NCBI GenBank assembly: GCA_963803065.1
Contig: CAWDKW010000005.1
Coordinates: 62,001-126,000 of the forward strand
Reading direction: 5' to 3'
DNA length: 64,000 nt
DNA from: DASXMT01 sp963803065
Lineage (GTDB): Bacteria; Actinomycetota; Acidimicrobiia; Acidimicrobiales; RAAP-2
Notes under the pieces: generated by a model
Seen by the model: the letters and a program-made list of their open reading frames with translations, nothing else
Database searches by the model: none
Told to the model about the DNA's origin: nothing
In this document: positions 1-8,413 of the stretch, one piece after another
Position numbering within the stretch: the stretch's first letter is position 1
Layout of the letters: each line of letters starts with the position of its first letter
Made by a program: the position numbers and the translations under genes

Positions 1-1
1 G

Positions 2-376
2 GCGTCACCGTCGTCGGTCAACCTCGCCCTCCGCAATGCCAGCTTCCGCGGCTACGCCGACTACATGGAGACCTCGCCCTTCTGGGCCGCGCTCGACCGC
101 CTCCTCGATCGGGCCTCGGGCCGGCAGACGGCCGTGATGTGCTCGGAGTCCCTCTGGTGGCGGTGCCATCGCCGGCTGATCGCCGACGCCGTCGTGCTGG
201 TGAAGGAGATCCCGGTCTCCCACCTCATGCACCGCGGTGACCGAGCCGCACATCAGGTGACGTCGGGGGCCCGGCTGACCGAGACCAAGCTGGTCCGTTA
301 CGACGTCGGGGCGACGCCCACACTTTCGATGGGCGAGCCGCCGGCGGACGGGTCCGGTGGCCGGGCCCGGACCTAG
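2..376 (+). CDS. DUF488 family protein, 3' part only
   Basis: The reading frame is open from base 2 and closes at a TAG at 374-376, so the start lies outside the window. The visible part carries the C-terminal signature of DUF488: MCSESLWWRCHRRLIADAVV, the C-x-E...C-H-R block, followed by a V-x-H-L-M segment. Family members are small cytosolic proteins of unclear function, sometimes linked to thiol or nucleic-acid chemistry. The last ~25 residues (GEPPADGSGG) are low in complexity, as is common for gene ends in this window. Family assignment is firm; function is not. Confidence 0.8.
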   Translation, partial: ASPSSVNLALRNASFRGYADYMETSPFWAALDRLLDRASGRQTAVMCSESLWWRCHRRLIADAVVLVKEIPVSHLMHRGDRAAHQVTSGARLTETKLVRYDVGATPTLSMGEPPADGSGGRART

Positions 377-435
377 GCCTGATCGTCTCGCTGTTCAGGG
401 CGTTCAGGGCTGGACGTCGAAGGCGTTCCCGGAGG

Positions 436-1191
436 TCACCGGTGGGCGTGGGTCCGGGCCAACGCGGCGGCAAAGGTGTGGGCCACGAGCTGCTGTCCTG
501 CGGGCGATGGATCGATGCCGTCCGGACCCACCAGGGCAGCGTCGCTGCCTGCCTGCTCGGCGCCACCGTACGCCGCGTTGAGGTTGACGAGCACGGCGCC
601 GGTTGACGATGTCACCGAGGCGATCTCGGCGTTGTAGGCCGAGACCGCGGCCTCGAGCGCCGCCGGGGTCGGCAGCGGCGACGGACACGAGAAGGTCCCG
701 GTGGCCCGCTCCCGGCCCGAGAGGCAATTCACGTAGCCCGGGAGTAGCTGGAGCGGAGGGGTGTTGGCAACGAGCACGGTCGCCGCGCCGCCCCGTGAGA
801 GGGTGGACACGATGGCGCGGAGCGCAGCCCCATAGACGGAGGGGCTGATTCCGTCGAACACATCGTTCACGTTCAGCCAGACCGTCGCCACTGTGGGCTT
901 CAGGCTGACTGCCGTCGGGACCTGGGCCTGCAACGCCTGCTGCGCCGTTGCGTCCGGCACCGCCATGTTGACGAAGACGGCCGATGGCTTGAGTGAGCCA
1001 CGATAGAAGAGCTGGGTCCAGGCACCGATGAGCGGATCAGTCAGCCCGACGCCCACGGACCCACTGGTTCCCACGGCCACATAGACCACCGGCTTGGACG
1101 TCGACGTGGCCTTTGAAGCCTGGGGGGCGCTCGTGCAAGCGGCCAGGACCACAGCGGCAGCGAGCACGCCGAGTGCGCGCCTCGTCCTCAC
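436..1191 (-). CDS. SGNH-hydrolase-like lipoprotein with degenerate active site
   Basis: 251 aa. The N-terminus is a lipoprotein signal: basic MRTRR, a hydrophobic stretch and the lipobox LAAC near residue 19, so the mature protein should be anchored outside the membrane. The fold blocks are those of the SGNH/GDSL family: VAVGTSGSVGVG for block I (Ser kept, usual Asp replaced by Thr), VWLNVNDV for block III, and DGIDPSPAGQ for block V. Block V normally reads D-x-x-H-P; here the catalytic His position is Asp. Hydrolytic activity is therefore doubtful and a binding role is possible. The GTG start overlaps the stop of the upstream ABC permease by 4 nt, so the three genes form one operon. Confidence 0.8.
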   Translation of the reverse strand: MRTRRALGVLAAAVVLAACTSAPQASKATSTSKPVVYVAVGTSGSVGVGLTDPLIGAWTQLFYRGSLKPSAVFVNMAVPDATAQQALQAQVPTAVSLKPTVATVWLNVNDVFDGISPSVYGAALRAIVSTLSRGGAATVLVANTPPLQLLPGYVNCLSGRERATGTFSCPSPLPTPAALEAAVSAYNAEIASVTSSTGAVLVNLNAAYGGAEQAGSDAALVGPDGIDPSPAGQQLVAHTFAAALARTHAHR

Positions 1192-2543
1192 AGTTCCACC
1201 GCCTCGCGAGCGGAGAGCCGGGCCGCCCGGCGAGCGGGGAACAGCCCGGCGAGGAGCGACAGTCCTACCGAGCCGGCAACGGCCAGGACCACGAGCAGGT
1301 AGGGGATCCCCACGTGGACGCCGGCCAGCCCCTGGCCGGCGAGATAGCCGTTGACGATGGCGGCGACGATGCGGGCGAGGAGGAGGCCGACCGTCGTCCC
1401 GATCAGGCCGCCGAGGGCACCGATGACCGCCGCCTCGATCAGGAAGGCCCGGAGGACGTCGCGGTCGCGTGCTCCAACCGCCTTCAGGATCCCGATCTCT
1501 CTCCGCCGTTCCCGGACGGCGGCAAGGAGCGCGTTGGTGATGCCCAGCGCGGCAATACCCAGCGCGATGACGCCCACGGCGCCGAGCACGATCTCGACAA
1601 CGTGGACATATCGCTCAACGGTCGTGATGATGTTCTCGGGTGCGCTCGTCGAGTATCCGATGCCGGTGATCTCGGATCGCACCTGGGACACCTGGCCCAG
1701 TCCCCGGGCGGACACAAAGAGGCCCGCGTACGGGGAGCTCGGGGCATCGCCGTCGACGGAGGGATCTCCGGCCGCGGTCCAGGCGTGGCTCGCTTTCGCC
1801 TGGGAGAGGGAAGCCAGGACGCCTCCAGACCCAGCTTGCTGGGCGACCACTCCGACGACCGTTGCTCGGGTCCACCGGTTGCGGAATGCGCTGGATCCAT
1901 TGGGATCCCGGAAGCCGCGGGGGGCACCGAGCTCAAGGACGGCCCCGAGTGCGCTCGCCACATGAGCGCGGGAGATGCCGTACTTGGAGAGGAGGTCCTG
2001 GGTCACGGCCACCTCGGTCAACGAGCCCGGTGCCGGAAGACGCCCCTCGAGTACGGTGATCGGGAGGTCGGCGGCGTGGGTGAGATCGATCCCGACCATC
2101 TCGTCGAAGACGGCACCGGACGAGCTTTCGGCTTCGTGCCGTGCCGCCGTCGGGTCGACGGCATGATTCGGCCAGACCACCAGTGTCTGGGCCACGACGA
2201 TCGGTAGCACGGAGACGACACCGGGGAGACGGCTGATGCGTGACCGCGCCGACTGGGTGATCGGCTTCGGAGCTCCCTGGGTCGGGTTGTCGCTGCCGAG
2301 CTGCGACGGGTCGGCCGCCGCTGCCGCCACCTGTATCCCGGCCAGCGGTCCTCCGTTGGCCAGCTGGTTCAGGACACGGCCCTGGGCCGTTGCCGCCATG
2401 GTCAGCATGGCGGTGAAGAGGGCGGCCGCGAGCGCCACCGCGGTCACCGTCAGCGCGGCGCGACCTGGACGGCGCAACACGCTCCTCACGGCGAGGTGGA
2501 CCGCGTCGGCCCAGCTCAAAGAATCAACGCCGCCACAGAGCAT
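1188..2543 (-). CDS. FtsX/MacB-type ABC transporter permease
   Basis: About 451 aa from the ATG at 2543, which lies 4 nt after the stop of the ATPase gene; the frame is open to 2618, but the earlier residues (MTGYSPGG...) look non-coding. One membrane segment lies near the N-terminus (ALTVTAVALAAALFTAML), then a large extracytoplasmic domain, then three C-terminal helices with the FtsX signature (ALLAAVRERRREIGILKAVG, the conserved loop E-I-G-x-x-K-A-x-G). Such permeases work with a LolD/MacB-like ATPase in mechanotransmission or export of lipoproteins, peptides or drugs rather than classic import. Sits between the ATPase and an SGNH-like lipoprotein. Confidence 0.88.
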   Translation of the reverse strand: MLCGGVDSLSWADAVHLAVRSVLRRPGRAALTVTAVALAAALFTAMLTMAATAQGRVLNQLANGGPLAGIQVAAAAADPSQLGSDNPTQGAPKPITQSARSRISRLPGVVSVLPIVVAQTLVVWPNHAVDPTAARHEAESSSGAVFDEMVGIDLTHAADLPITVLEGRLPAPGSLTEVAVTQDLLSKYGISRAHVASALGAVLELGAPRGFRDPNGSSAFRNRWTRATVVGVVAQQAGSGGVLASLSQAKASHAWTAAGDPSVDGDAPSSPYAGLFVSARGLGQVSQVRSEITGIGYSTSAPENIITTVERYVHVVEIVLGAVGVIALGIAALGITNALLAAVRERRREIGILKAVGARDRDVLRAFLIEAAVIGALGGLIGTTVGLLLARIVAAIVNGYLAGQGLAGVHVGIPYLLVVLAVAGSVGLSLLAGLFPARRAARLSAREAVEL

Positions 2544-2547
2544 CCCG

Positions 2548-3300
2548 TCATGACAGGTGCACCCGACCGTGCTCGAGGGCGAGCCGTTCCGATGCCCTCC
2601 CGGCGAGTAGCCGGTCATGGGTCACGACCAAGAGCGTGCACCCGTGGTCCTCGCGAAGCCACTCCAACAGGCGCATGACTTCCACGGAGGTGTCGGCATC
2701 GAGGTTGCCGGTCGGCTCGTCGGCGAGGACGAGGCGCGGCCGGTTGACGAGTGCTCGGGCAATCGCCACCCGTTGGCGTTCTCCACCGGAGAGGGCTCCG
2801 GGCCGGTGGCCCAGTCGGTGGGCCATGCCCACCGATGCCAGGAGCTCCCGTGCTCGTGCCCGGCGAGCCGCTGGACGCTCGCCGGCGAGCACCGCCGCCA
2901 TCTCGACGTTCTCCAGCGCGGTCAGTGCCTCGAGAAGGCCGAAATTCTGAAAGACGAACCCGACGGTCATGCGGCGATAGGCAGCCAGGGCGTCACCTTC
3001 GAGTGCGGCCACCTCGTGTCCCCCGACCGACAGCCGTCCCGACTGGACGCGCTCCAAGCCGCCGATCAGGGCGAGCAGGGTTGTCTTGCCTGCTCCGGAG
3101 GCCCCCACCAACGCGGCGTACCCACCCGCGGCCACCTCGAACGTGGTGTCCTCGAGAACGGAGACGTCGCCGAGCGGTCCCGGGTAGCGATGAGACAACG
3201 AGGTAGCGGTGACGGCCACCCCGCCGGCCGGCGATCCCACCTGCCCCGCTTGGTCGAGACGGGCTCGCTCCCGCGGCTCCTCCACGCTCCGAGTGCGCAC
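2548..3300 (-). CDS. ABC transporter ATP-binding protein (LolD/MacB type)
   Basis: 250 aa. Walker A GASGAGKTT, Q-loop in FVFQNFGLLEALTALENVE, signature LSGGERQRVAIARAL, Walker B LVLADEPTGNLD and the switch His in VVTHD are all intact. The PTGNLD form is typical of the LolD/MacB/FtsE branch. The first ~27 residues are unusually polar, and a GTG at 3219 (VAVTATSLSHRY) is a plausible later start. First gene of a three-gene operon (ATPase, FtsX permease, SGNH-like lipoprotein). Confidence 0.92.
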   Translation of the reverse strand: MRTRSVEEPRERARLDQAGQVGSPAGGVAVTATSLSHRYPGPLGDVSVLEDTTFEVAAGGYAALVGASGAGKTTLLALIGGLERVQSGRLSVGGHEVAALEGDALAAYRRMTVGFVFQNFGLLEALTALENVEMAAVLAGERPAARRARARELLASVGMAHRLGHRPGALSGGERQRVAIARALVNRPRLVLADEPTGNLDADTSVEVMRLLEWLREDHGCTLLVVTHDRLLAGRASERLALEHGRVHLS

Positions 3301-3785
3301 CGCACAACTCTCCCACGGTGGTTTCGCAATGACGCCGCGCCCGTCGGGTCCATCGATGTCCGACGATGGACGAAGGGGGTCTCGCTTCGTGGTCAGCTCA
3401 CCACCGGGACGCTCAGTCGGCCAGCCTGAAGGCGAGCACGGTGACCCACGTCTCCGCGTCCGGTTCGGCTCGGCGGGCTGCCGCGAGGCAGGACGCCGCT
3501 ACGCAGGTCGGGGGCCCAGCCCGAGCCGCCCGGGGCTGGAGGCACGACGACCCCGCGGCCGAGGCTGCGGGGTCTGTCGCGCACGGGGATCGTCCGCACC
3601 CGCGCATGGAGAACGGGTCACCCATCCGGGCCTTGCGGGACGTTCGGCGCCGCCTCTTCCGTGCTCTTCGGCGCTCGGAGGCTCCGTCAGCAGCGGACCA
3701 CCGGGCGTGTCTTGCCGATCACCTGGGTCCCACTCTCGCTTCGTGGTCGTCTCCCGACGAAGGTGATCTTCACGCCCACTTGGAG
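3301..3785. other. Gap without a supported gene
   Basis: 485 bases between the ABC operon and a convergent methyltransferase gene. Open frames exist on both strands, because GC-rich DNA has few stops, but none shows a domain, a good ribosome site or natural amino-acid composition. A minus-strand frame at 3413-3625 ends in AETWVTVLAFRLAD, which reads like the tail of a real protein, so a gene remnant is possible. The upstream promoter of the ABC operon should lie near 3300-3400. Confidence 0.4.
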
Positions 3786-4403
3786 TCAAGAAGGCCTGGC
3801 CCACCCTTCGAACATGTGCCCGAGGTACTTCGGTGCCCCGGGGACGTAGTAGGCATCGAGGTCCTCGACGTCGAACCCGGCCTCGGTGATCAGTGCCGGG
3901 ATGTCCCTGGTGACATGGCACCCGCCGAACAGCCTGCCCTGTACGGAGTCCATCCGATCCTGGTGCCTGGCAACCTTGGCATCGGGTGCCCGCCCGTGCT
4001 CGACGAACCGGAACCGCCCGTCTGGCTTGAGCACCCGTCGAAGCTCGCGCAGGGCGGCGGCGGCGTCAGGAATGGTACAGAGCGTGTAGGTCGAGAGCAC
4101 CGTGTCGAACCGGTCATCCTCCACTGCCAACACCTGGGCGTCCAGAGCCGAGTAGGAGATCGGGATCGAGGACTGCTCGATGCGCTTGGACGCCAGCTTC
4201 CGGGATACCGCCGAGGGATCCACCGCCCAGACGTTCGACACACTTGGCGGATAGAACGGGACGTTGAGCCCGGCGCCGAAGCCGATCTCGAGGAGGTCGC
4301 CCCCGAGGCCCTGGCAGACCCGTTCGCGCACGATGCGCTCGTGCTTGGTGTTGCACGCCACAGCCACGATCCTGGGGACGACCTGCTCATGCCAGAGACC
4401 CAT
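3786..4403 (-). CDS. Class I SAM-dependent methyltransferase
   Basis: 205 aa, full length for a stand-alone methyltransferase. Motif I is LLEIGFGAGLNVPFY, with the acidic motif II residue in VWAVDPS. The motif III region is DRFDTVLSTYTLCTIPDAAA and motif IV is LRRVLKPDGRFRFVEHG. The C-terminus (RDIPALITEAGFDVEDLDAY) fits the UbiE-like branch that methylates small molecules or lipids. Substrate unknown. It stands alone and is divergent from the small membrane protein at 4516. Confidence 0.85.
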   Translation of the reverse strand: MGLWHEQVVPRIVAVACNTKHERIVRERVCQGLGGDLLEIGFGAGLNVPFYPPSVSNVWAVDPSAVSRKLASKRIEQSSIPISYSALDAQVLAVEDDRFDTVLSTYTLCTIPDAAAALRELRRVLKPDGRFRFVEHGRAPDAKVARHQDRMDSVQGRLFGGCHVTRDIPALITEAGFDVEDLDAYYVPGAPKYLGHMFEGWARPS

Positions 4404-4515
4404 GCTGGCTACCGCTTCCCATCGGGGGCGACGTCGAGCGAACTCGTCGGCATGGCCCTCATCCTAGGGGCCGCGCCTGGACACGGCGTTGGCTCAGGTG
4501 CCTAAGGTGGCTCCG

Positions 4516-4704
4516 ATGAGCACGAAGCGGAAGCAGTTCCTTGCGGTCATCGTGCCGATCCAGGTGCTCCTCGCCGTGCTCGCCTGGCGGGACCTCGGCC
4601 GTCGAGGTGACGACCAGGTTCGGGGATCGAAGACGTTCTGGCGGGTCTTCGTGACCATCAACCCCGGCAACTCGCTGGTCTACTGGTTGATCGGGCGCCG
4701 CTGA
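4516..4704 (+). CDS. Small membrane protein (phospholipase D N-terminal-like)
   Basis: 62 aa from the ATG at 4516 (MSTKRKQFLAVIVPIQVLLA); an in-frame ATG at 4489 gives 9 more residues. One hydrophobic helix is followed by a basic, Trp-containing stretch (WRDLGRRG, TFWRVFVTINPGNSLVYWLI) that resembles the PLDc_N membrane module found alone in many actinobacteria. Role unknown. The composition and the divergent position opposite the methyltransferase support a real gene. Confidence 0.55.
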   Translation: MSTKRKQFLAVIVPIQVLLAVLAWRDLGRRGDDQVRGSKTFWRVFVTINPGNSLVYWLIGRR

Positions 4705-4800
4705 GGGTGTCGCGCCCGCGGGGCACGGCCCGGCCCGCGGCGGGAGCGGTTTCGGGCCATCGGTATCTGGACCTACGGGATGAAAGGAAGGGCCGGCGAC

Positions 4801-5652
4801 GTGGAACGGGGCACGGACGACTACCAGACCATCCGGTACGAGCGCATCGGGGACGTGGGCACCCTGACTCTGGCCCGTCCGGCCAAGCGCAACGCACAGA
4901 ACCCGCTGATGTGGGAGGAGCTGGCCCACCTCGGGGTCGAGCTCCTGGCCGACGAGACCCTGCGTTGCCTGGTGGTCACGGGGGAAGGGCCGACGTTCTC
5001 GGCCGGCATCGATCTGGTCGAGGGCCTGGCCGGGCTGCTGGTGGACGGAGCCGAGCGGACCCTCGACAAGCAATCGGTCGACGACGACACCATTGACGAT
5101 GACACCCTCGCCACGGGTCTCGCCCTGGCGGGCACCTTCAACTGGATCCCGGAGCTCGGCTGCGCCAGCGTCGCCGCCGTGCGGGGCCACGCCTATGGCG
5201 CCGGCCTGCAGCTGGCCCTGGCCTGTGACTTCCGCATCTTCGCCGAGGGCACCCAGGTCGGCTTGATCGAGACCCGCTTCGGGATCATGCCCGACATGGG
5301 CGCCACCGTCCGCCTGCCCCGGATCGTCGGTGAGGGCCGGGCGAGAGAGCTGATCCTTCTCGGCGACGTCATCGACGCGGACGAGGCCTATCGGATCGGA
5401 CTGGTCAACCGGGTCGTGGCCGACGGAGACCTCGACGCCACCGCGGCCGATCTCGCCGGGCGGCTGGCCGCCCAGCCCCCGCTCGCCGTGCGAGGGGCCA
5501 GGCGGGCCATCGACGCCGCCTGGCACCGCGGGCCAGAGGAGAGCTTCAGGGTGGCCGTGGAAGCGCAGATCCGCTGCCTCCGGTCCGAGGACTTCGCCGA
5601 AGCGCGCCTGGCCATGGCTGAAGGCCGGAGCCCTCAGTGGCGGGGGCGCTGA
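4801..5652 (+). CDS. Enoyl-CoA hydratase/isomerase family protein
   Basis: 283 aa from GTG 4801. The in-frame ATG at 4780 overlaps the strong ribosome site AAAGGAAGGG (4783-4792) and is therefore less likely. Crotonase features: PAKRNAQNPLMW near the N-terminus, the oxyanion-hole segments GEGPTFSAGIDL and HAYGAGLQLALACDFRI, and IETRFGIMPDMGATVRLPR. It should act on an acyl-CoA thioester in fatty-acid or steroid breakdown. A ~25-residue acidic insert (LDKQSVDDDTIDDDTL) follows the first oxyanion loop and is unusual. No neighbouring pathway genes. The IS607 element ends 88 bases downstream. Confidence 0.85.
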   Translation: MERGTDDYQTIRYERIGDVGTLTLARPAKRNAQNPLMWEELAHLGVELLADETLRCLVVTGEGPTFSAGIDLVEGLAGLLVDGAERTLDKQSVDDDTIDDDTLATGLALAGTFNWIPELGCASVAAVRGHAYGAGLQLALACDFRIFAEGTQVGLIETRFGIMPDMGATVRLPRIVGEGRARELILLGDVIDADEAYRIGLVNRVVADGDLDATAADLAGRLAAQPPLAVRGARRAIDAAWHRGPEESFRVAVEAQIRCLRSEDFAEARLAMAEGRSPQWRGR

Positions 5653-5740
5653 CCGGGACGAGGCGCGACCGCACATGCGGCGAGCTCGGCAGGGCCTCGG
5701 CCGCTAGTTGGCGCCGTGGTGCGGCCAGCTGACCGTTCCT

Positions 5741-7423
5741 CTACGAGGTAGCACTTGAGACAGCGCTGCTCGGGGCGCGGCGAACGGTCTTCGGCGCCCT
5801 GGTGGCCTGAGGATTCCGGTCGGCCGGTCGGGTCTTTCGCCATCGTGGTGGTGGCTGCCCTCGGGCCTTTCGGTCCCCGGGTTTCCTGTGGCGCGGCCCG
5901 GCCAGACCGGCGTTTGCTGGTATGGGCCGCCCGGCGGAGTCGGTAGCTCTCCGTTCCCCATCCTCTGGTGGAGTTCGGTCACACCTTTCCCGTCGCCGGG
6001 CTCGCTGACCGAGCCCGCGTCTGCCGATGACGACGGCGGCCGCGTGGTGGCCGCTGGCATCGGGGCAGATCTGTTGGAGAGCACCGAGCCAGTGCTGGGT
6101 GCCCCACTTCGAGGTGTAGGCCGGGTCGACCGCGACCACGGCGAGGCCGGCGTTGGCGGCCATCTGGGCCAGCCGGTCTCGGAACCGGCCGGTGGGGATA
6201 CCGGCCACCAGATGGCGGAAGGCCCGGCCAGACCGGCCCCGGCTCGGCCGGCGGCCATGATGCTCGCGGCCTTGTGCGCGTTGCTCGGCGAAGTCGAGGT
6301 CCTCGATCACGATCGCCGCGCAGTGGTTGGTCGTGGCCAGGCGCACCAACTCGGTGATGGCCGACCGCAGCCGCCCATCGCGGGTGGAGGCAGCCAGGCC
6401 GGCCAGTTCGAGGGGGACCGTGATCGGGCCGCCCACTGGGTTGCCCGACGGATCGATCACCATGGCAGCGAGGTGCCCAGCGTTGACATCGACGGCCAGC
6501 ACCGCGTGTTGGCGCAGCTCGTCGAGCGGCGCCGACTGCCCCTCGGGTGTCTTCCACGACGCGTCGAGATACCACCGGGATCGCCTCGGGTCGAAGGTGA
6601 TGTCATAGCGGATCGCCCCCGAGGCCGCCTGGGCCGCCACCTCATCTGCCCGGTAGGAGAAGGCGGCCGATAGAGAGAGCCGGTATCGGTCATGGGGCCG
6701 GTTGGCGAGATGGGCAAGCGATCCGGGAAGCTTGAGCTCGACCCAGCCCTCGTCGGGGTGGACGCGGATGGTCTCGTTCCCCCAGGCCTTGTCGGCCTCC
6801 CCGTCGGCGGTGAGGAAGAGGCGGGCGGCTCGCCAGCGATCGTGCCAGCCCTCCTCGGTCAATCCCGCCTCGTCGAGGTGATGGTGGGCTCTGGCGAGGG
6901 ATTTCCCGCCCCGACAGATCGAGACCCTCCCTTTCGTCAGGCGGGCATCCACCGCTGCCAGTCGATGCCTGAGCACCGAGAGCCGCTGTTGCTTGTGGTA
7001 TCGCTCGGAGCGGGACCCATAGCCAGAGAGGCGTCCCCGGCGACGGCCGACCGGGACCGCCAGGCGCCGTTCGATCCGACCGACCCGCGCCCGGAGGCTC
7101 CGCTGCTCGGCGATGAGGTTGCGATAGGCCAGTTGGAAGGAATCCTCGGAGGTGCGGGTGATCGCCCCGGCCCAGCGGGAGGAACTGGCCGCCGTCAGGG
7201 ACCGCTTGCGGATGGCTCGCGAGGTGGCCTGTCCCCTCGCGTCGAGCCGGCCCTCGCTGCACCGGTGGGCGAGATCGGCTCCAGCCAGCATGCCCAGGTG
7301 GGTGCCGAGAGCGACGAGCACCCGAGCATCGGTGCTCGAGGCCCGTAGGCGGGTCCGCACCCTCGCTCCTGAGGGCGCGGCCACCACGAAGGTGGGTGCC
7401 ATCGGACGCAATCGGGCGCTCAT
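5741..7423 (-). CDS. tnpB: IS607-family TnpB (RNA-guided nuclease-like)
   Basis: 560 aa. The start ATG at 7423 overlaps the tnpA stop (ATGA). The RuvC-like core is visible: AVDVNAGHLAA with Asp near residue 312, and IVIEDLDFAEQ with Glu near 374. The third block is in CPDASGHHAAAVVIGRRGLG, where the usual Asp is replaced by a His pair near residues 459-460, and no CxxC zinc finger follows. The N-terminal half has the basic, Arg-rich bridging segment (RSLRARVGRIERRL) and the conserved GYGSRSERYHKQQRL. The C-terminal ~70 residues are Pro/Arg-rich. As far as I recall, actinobacterial relatives share the His form, so activity cannot be excluded. The frame is intact over its full length. Confidence 0.88.
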   Translation of the reverse strand: MSARLRPMAPTFVVAAPSGARVRTRLRASSTDARVLVALGTHLGMLAGADLAHRCSEGRLDARGQATSRAIRKRSLTAASSSRWAGAITRTSEDSFQLAYRNLIAEQRSLRARVGRIERRLAVPVGRRRGRLSGYGSRSERYHKQQRLSVLRHRLAAVDARLTKGRVSICRGGKSLARAHHHLDEAGLTEEGWHDRWRAARLFLTADGEADKAWGNETIRVHPDEGWVELKLPGSLAHLANRPHDRYRLSLSAAFSYRADEVAAQAASGAIRYDITFDPRRSRWYLDASWKTPEGQSAPLDELRQHAVLAVDVNAGHLAAMVIDPSGNPVGGPITVPLELAGLAASTRDGRLRSAITELVRLATTNHCAAIVIEDLDFAEQRAQGREHHGRRPSRGRSGRAFRHLVAGIPTGRFRDRLAQMAANAGLAVVAVDPAYTSKWGTQHWLGALQQICPDASGHHAAAVVIGRRGLGQRARRRERCDRTPPEDGERRATDSAGRPIPANAGLAGPRHRKPGDRKARGQPPPRWRKTRPADRNPQATRAPKTVRRAPSSAVSSATS

Positions 7424-8041
7424 GTCGACAGCTTGGCCTTCGCCTGTGACAGCGCCATCGGCCCCACGTCGTGCTCGGCGCAACGCAGGGCCTTCTCCGC
7501 CCGGTTCTTGGCCGAGCGCCTCCCATACAGACGCGCACACAAGCTGGTCAGCACCTCGGTCATGTCCCGCACCAGATCGTCGTCGACCTCGCCGGGGTCG
7601 AGCACCATCACGTTGCGCCCCTAGGCCGACAGGGCCGCCTCCACCAGTTCGATGTTCATCCGCCCGAGCCGGTCCCGATGCTCGACCACCACCGTGGTCA
7701 CCTTTGGGCCGGCCAGCAGCCGGCGCCTTCGAGCGTGCCCCGTTCATCCCCGACCCAACCTCGGCCTCCACCCGCTCCACTCGCCTCCCCGCCCTCGCCG
7801 CCCACTCGCTGAGCCTGGCCACCTGGCGGTCCAGATCGGCCCGCTGATCATGCGACGACACCCGGGCGTACAAGCCGACGCTGCCATCACCGACAAGGCG
7901 CGCCCTCGCCGCGGGATCGTCGACCATGATCACCCTGGCGTTGACCTGACGGGCCGGCACCGGCAACGTCCCGGCCCGCCACCACCGGTACGCCGTCTTC
8001 GGATGTACCCCGTTGGCCCGAGCCCAATCCGCCAGCTTCAC
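7420..8041 (-). pseudogene. tnpA: Broken IS607 serine recombinase TnpA
   Basis: The GTG at 8041 starts VKLADWARANGVHPKTAYRW, a MerR-like helix-turn-helix, followed by the serine-recombinase core GLYARVSSHDQRADLDRQ and EVGSGMNGARSK. Near 7725 the frame slips: the expected SKLRRLLAD reads SK and then jumps, consistent with a 2-base loss. Translation in the shifted frame continues as LLAGPKVTTVVVE. A TAG at 7621-7623 interrupts it, and it resumes as MVLDPGEVDDDLVRDMTEVL up to the TGA at 7420. Two independent lesions make a sequencing slip an unlikely sole cause. Confidence 0.85.
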
Positions 8042-8166
8042 GGCACCACCTTCCGACTTGCTACTGCTGTTCGGAGCGGTTGCAAACCCCTCCGAGTCGG
8101 TCCCCAGTTTGGGGAAGGGTTCGCTCGGCCTTTTGGGCTCCGGCCCGTCGGTCGGCTGAGCACCGG

Positions 8167-8180
8167 ATATGACATCATAT
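8167..8180. promoter_or_regulatory. Inverted repeat, candidate VapBC operator
   Basis: ATATGACATCATAT: 6-bp arms around a 2-base spacer, 36 bases before the vapB start. Short palindromes at this distance are the usual binding site of the VapB ribbon-helix-helix domain or the VapBC complex, which represses its own promoter. It is AT-rich against a GC-rich background. It also lies upstream of tnpA, so a role at the end of the IS element is the alternative. Confidence 0.45.
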
Positions 8181-8215
8181 GGTGCCTGTATTGATGCTAA
8201 AGATGGGGCTGACCC

Positions 8216-8413
8216 TTGCGTACGACCCTCTCCTTGGACGATGACCTGCTGGCTGAGGCGCAACGCCTCACCGGCATGACCGAGAAGACCGCGCTCGTCC
8301 GGGCGGCGCTCGTGGCCCTGATAGAGCGTGAGAGTGCTCGACGGTTGGCCCGGCTGGGTGGCACCGAACCAGAGCTGGCCGCGGTGCCCCGGCGTCAGAC
8401 CCAACCGAGGTGA
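8216..8413 (+). CDS. vapB: VapB-type antitoxin
   Basis: 65 aa from a TTG start (MRTTLSLDDDLLAEAQRLTG). The N-terminal R-T-T-L-S-L-D-D-D-L-L block is the ribbon-helix-helix DNA-binding motif of the VapB/DUF2191 group. The C-terminal part (TEPELAAVPRRQTQPR) is the flexible region expected to bind and block the toxin. The last 4 bases overlap the toxin start (GTGA), so the pair is translationally coupled. Autorepression through the palindrome at 8167 is likely. Confidence 0.85.
   Translation: MRTTLSLDDDLLAEAQRLTGMTEKTALVRAALVALIERESARRLARLGGTEPELAAVPRRQTQPR

Larger units (their letters stand above)
5741..8041 (-). mobile_element. IS607-type element (broken tnpA, intact tnpB)
   Basis: Two minus-strand genes in IS607 order: a serine-recombinase tnpA (8041 to 7420) whose ATG/TGA overlap leads into tnpB (7423 to 5741). 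tnpA is broken by a frameshift and an in-frame stop, so the element should not transpose unless helped in trans. Exact ends were not found. IS607 elements lack terminal inverted repeats and leave no target duplication, so the limits given are those of the genes. Any guide RNA would be expected past the 3' end of tnpB, in the 88-base gap before the enoyl-CoA hydratase stop. Confidence 0.85.

Noticed and set aside
3366..4505. Plus-strand open frame of 379 codons opposite the methyltransferase
   Set aside because: No domain; the minus-strand methyltransferase accounts for the conserved sequence.
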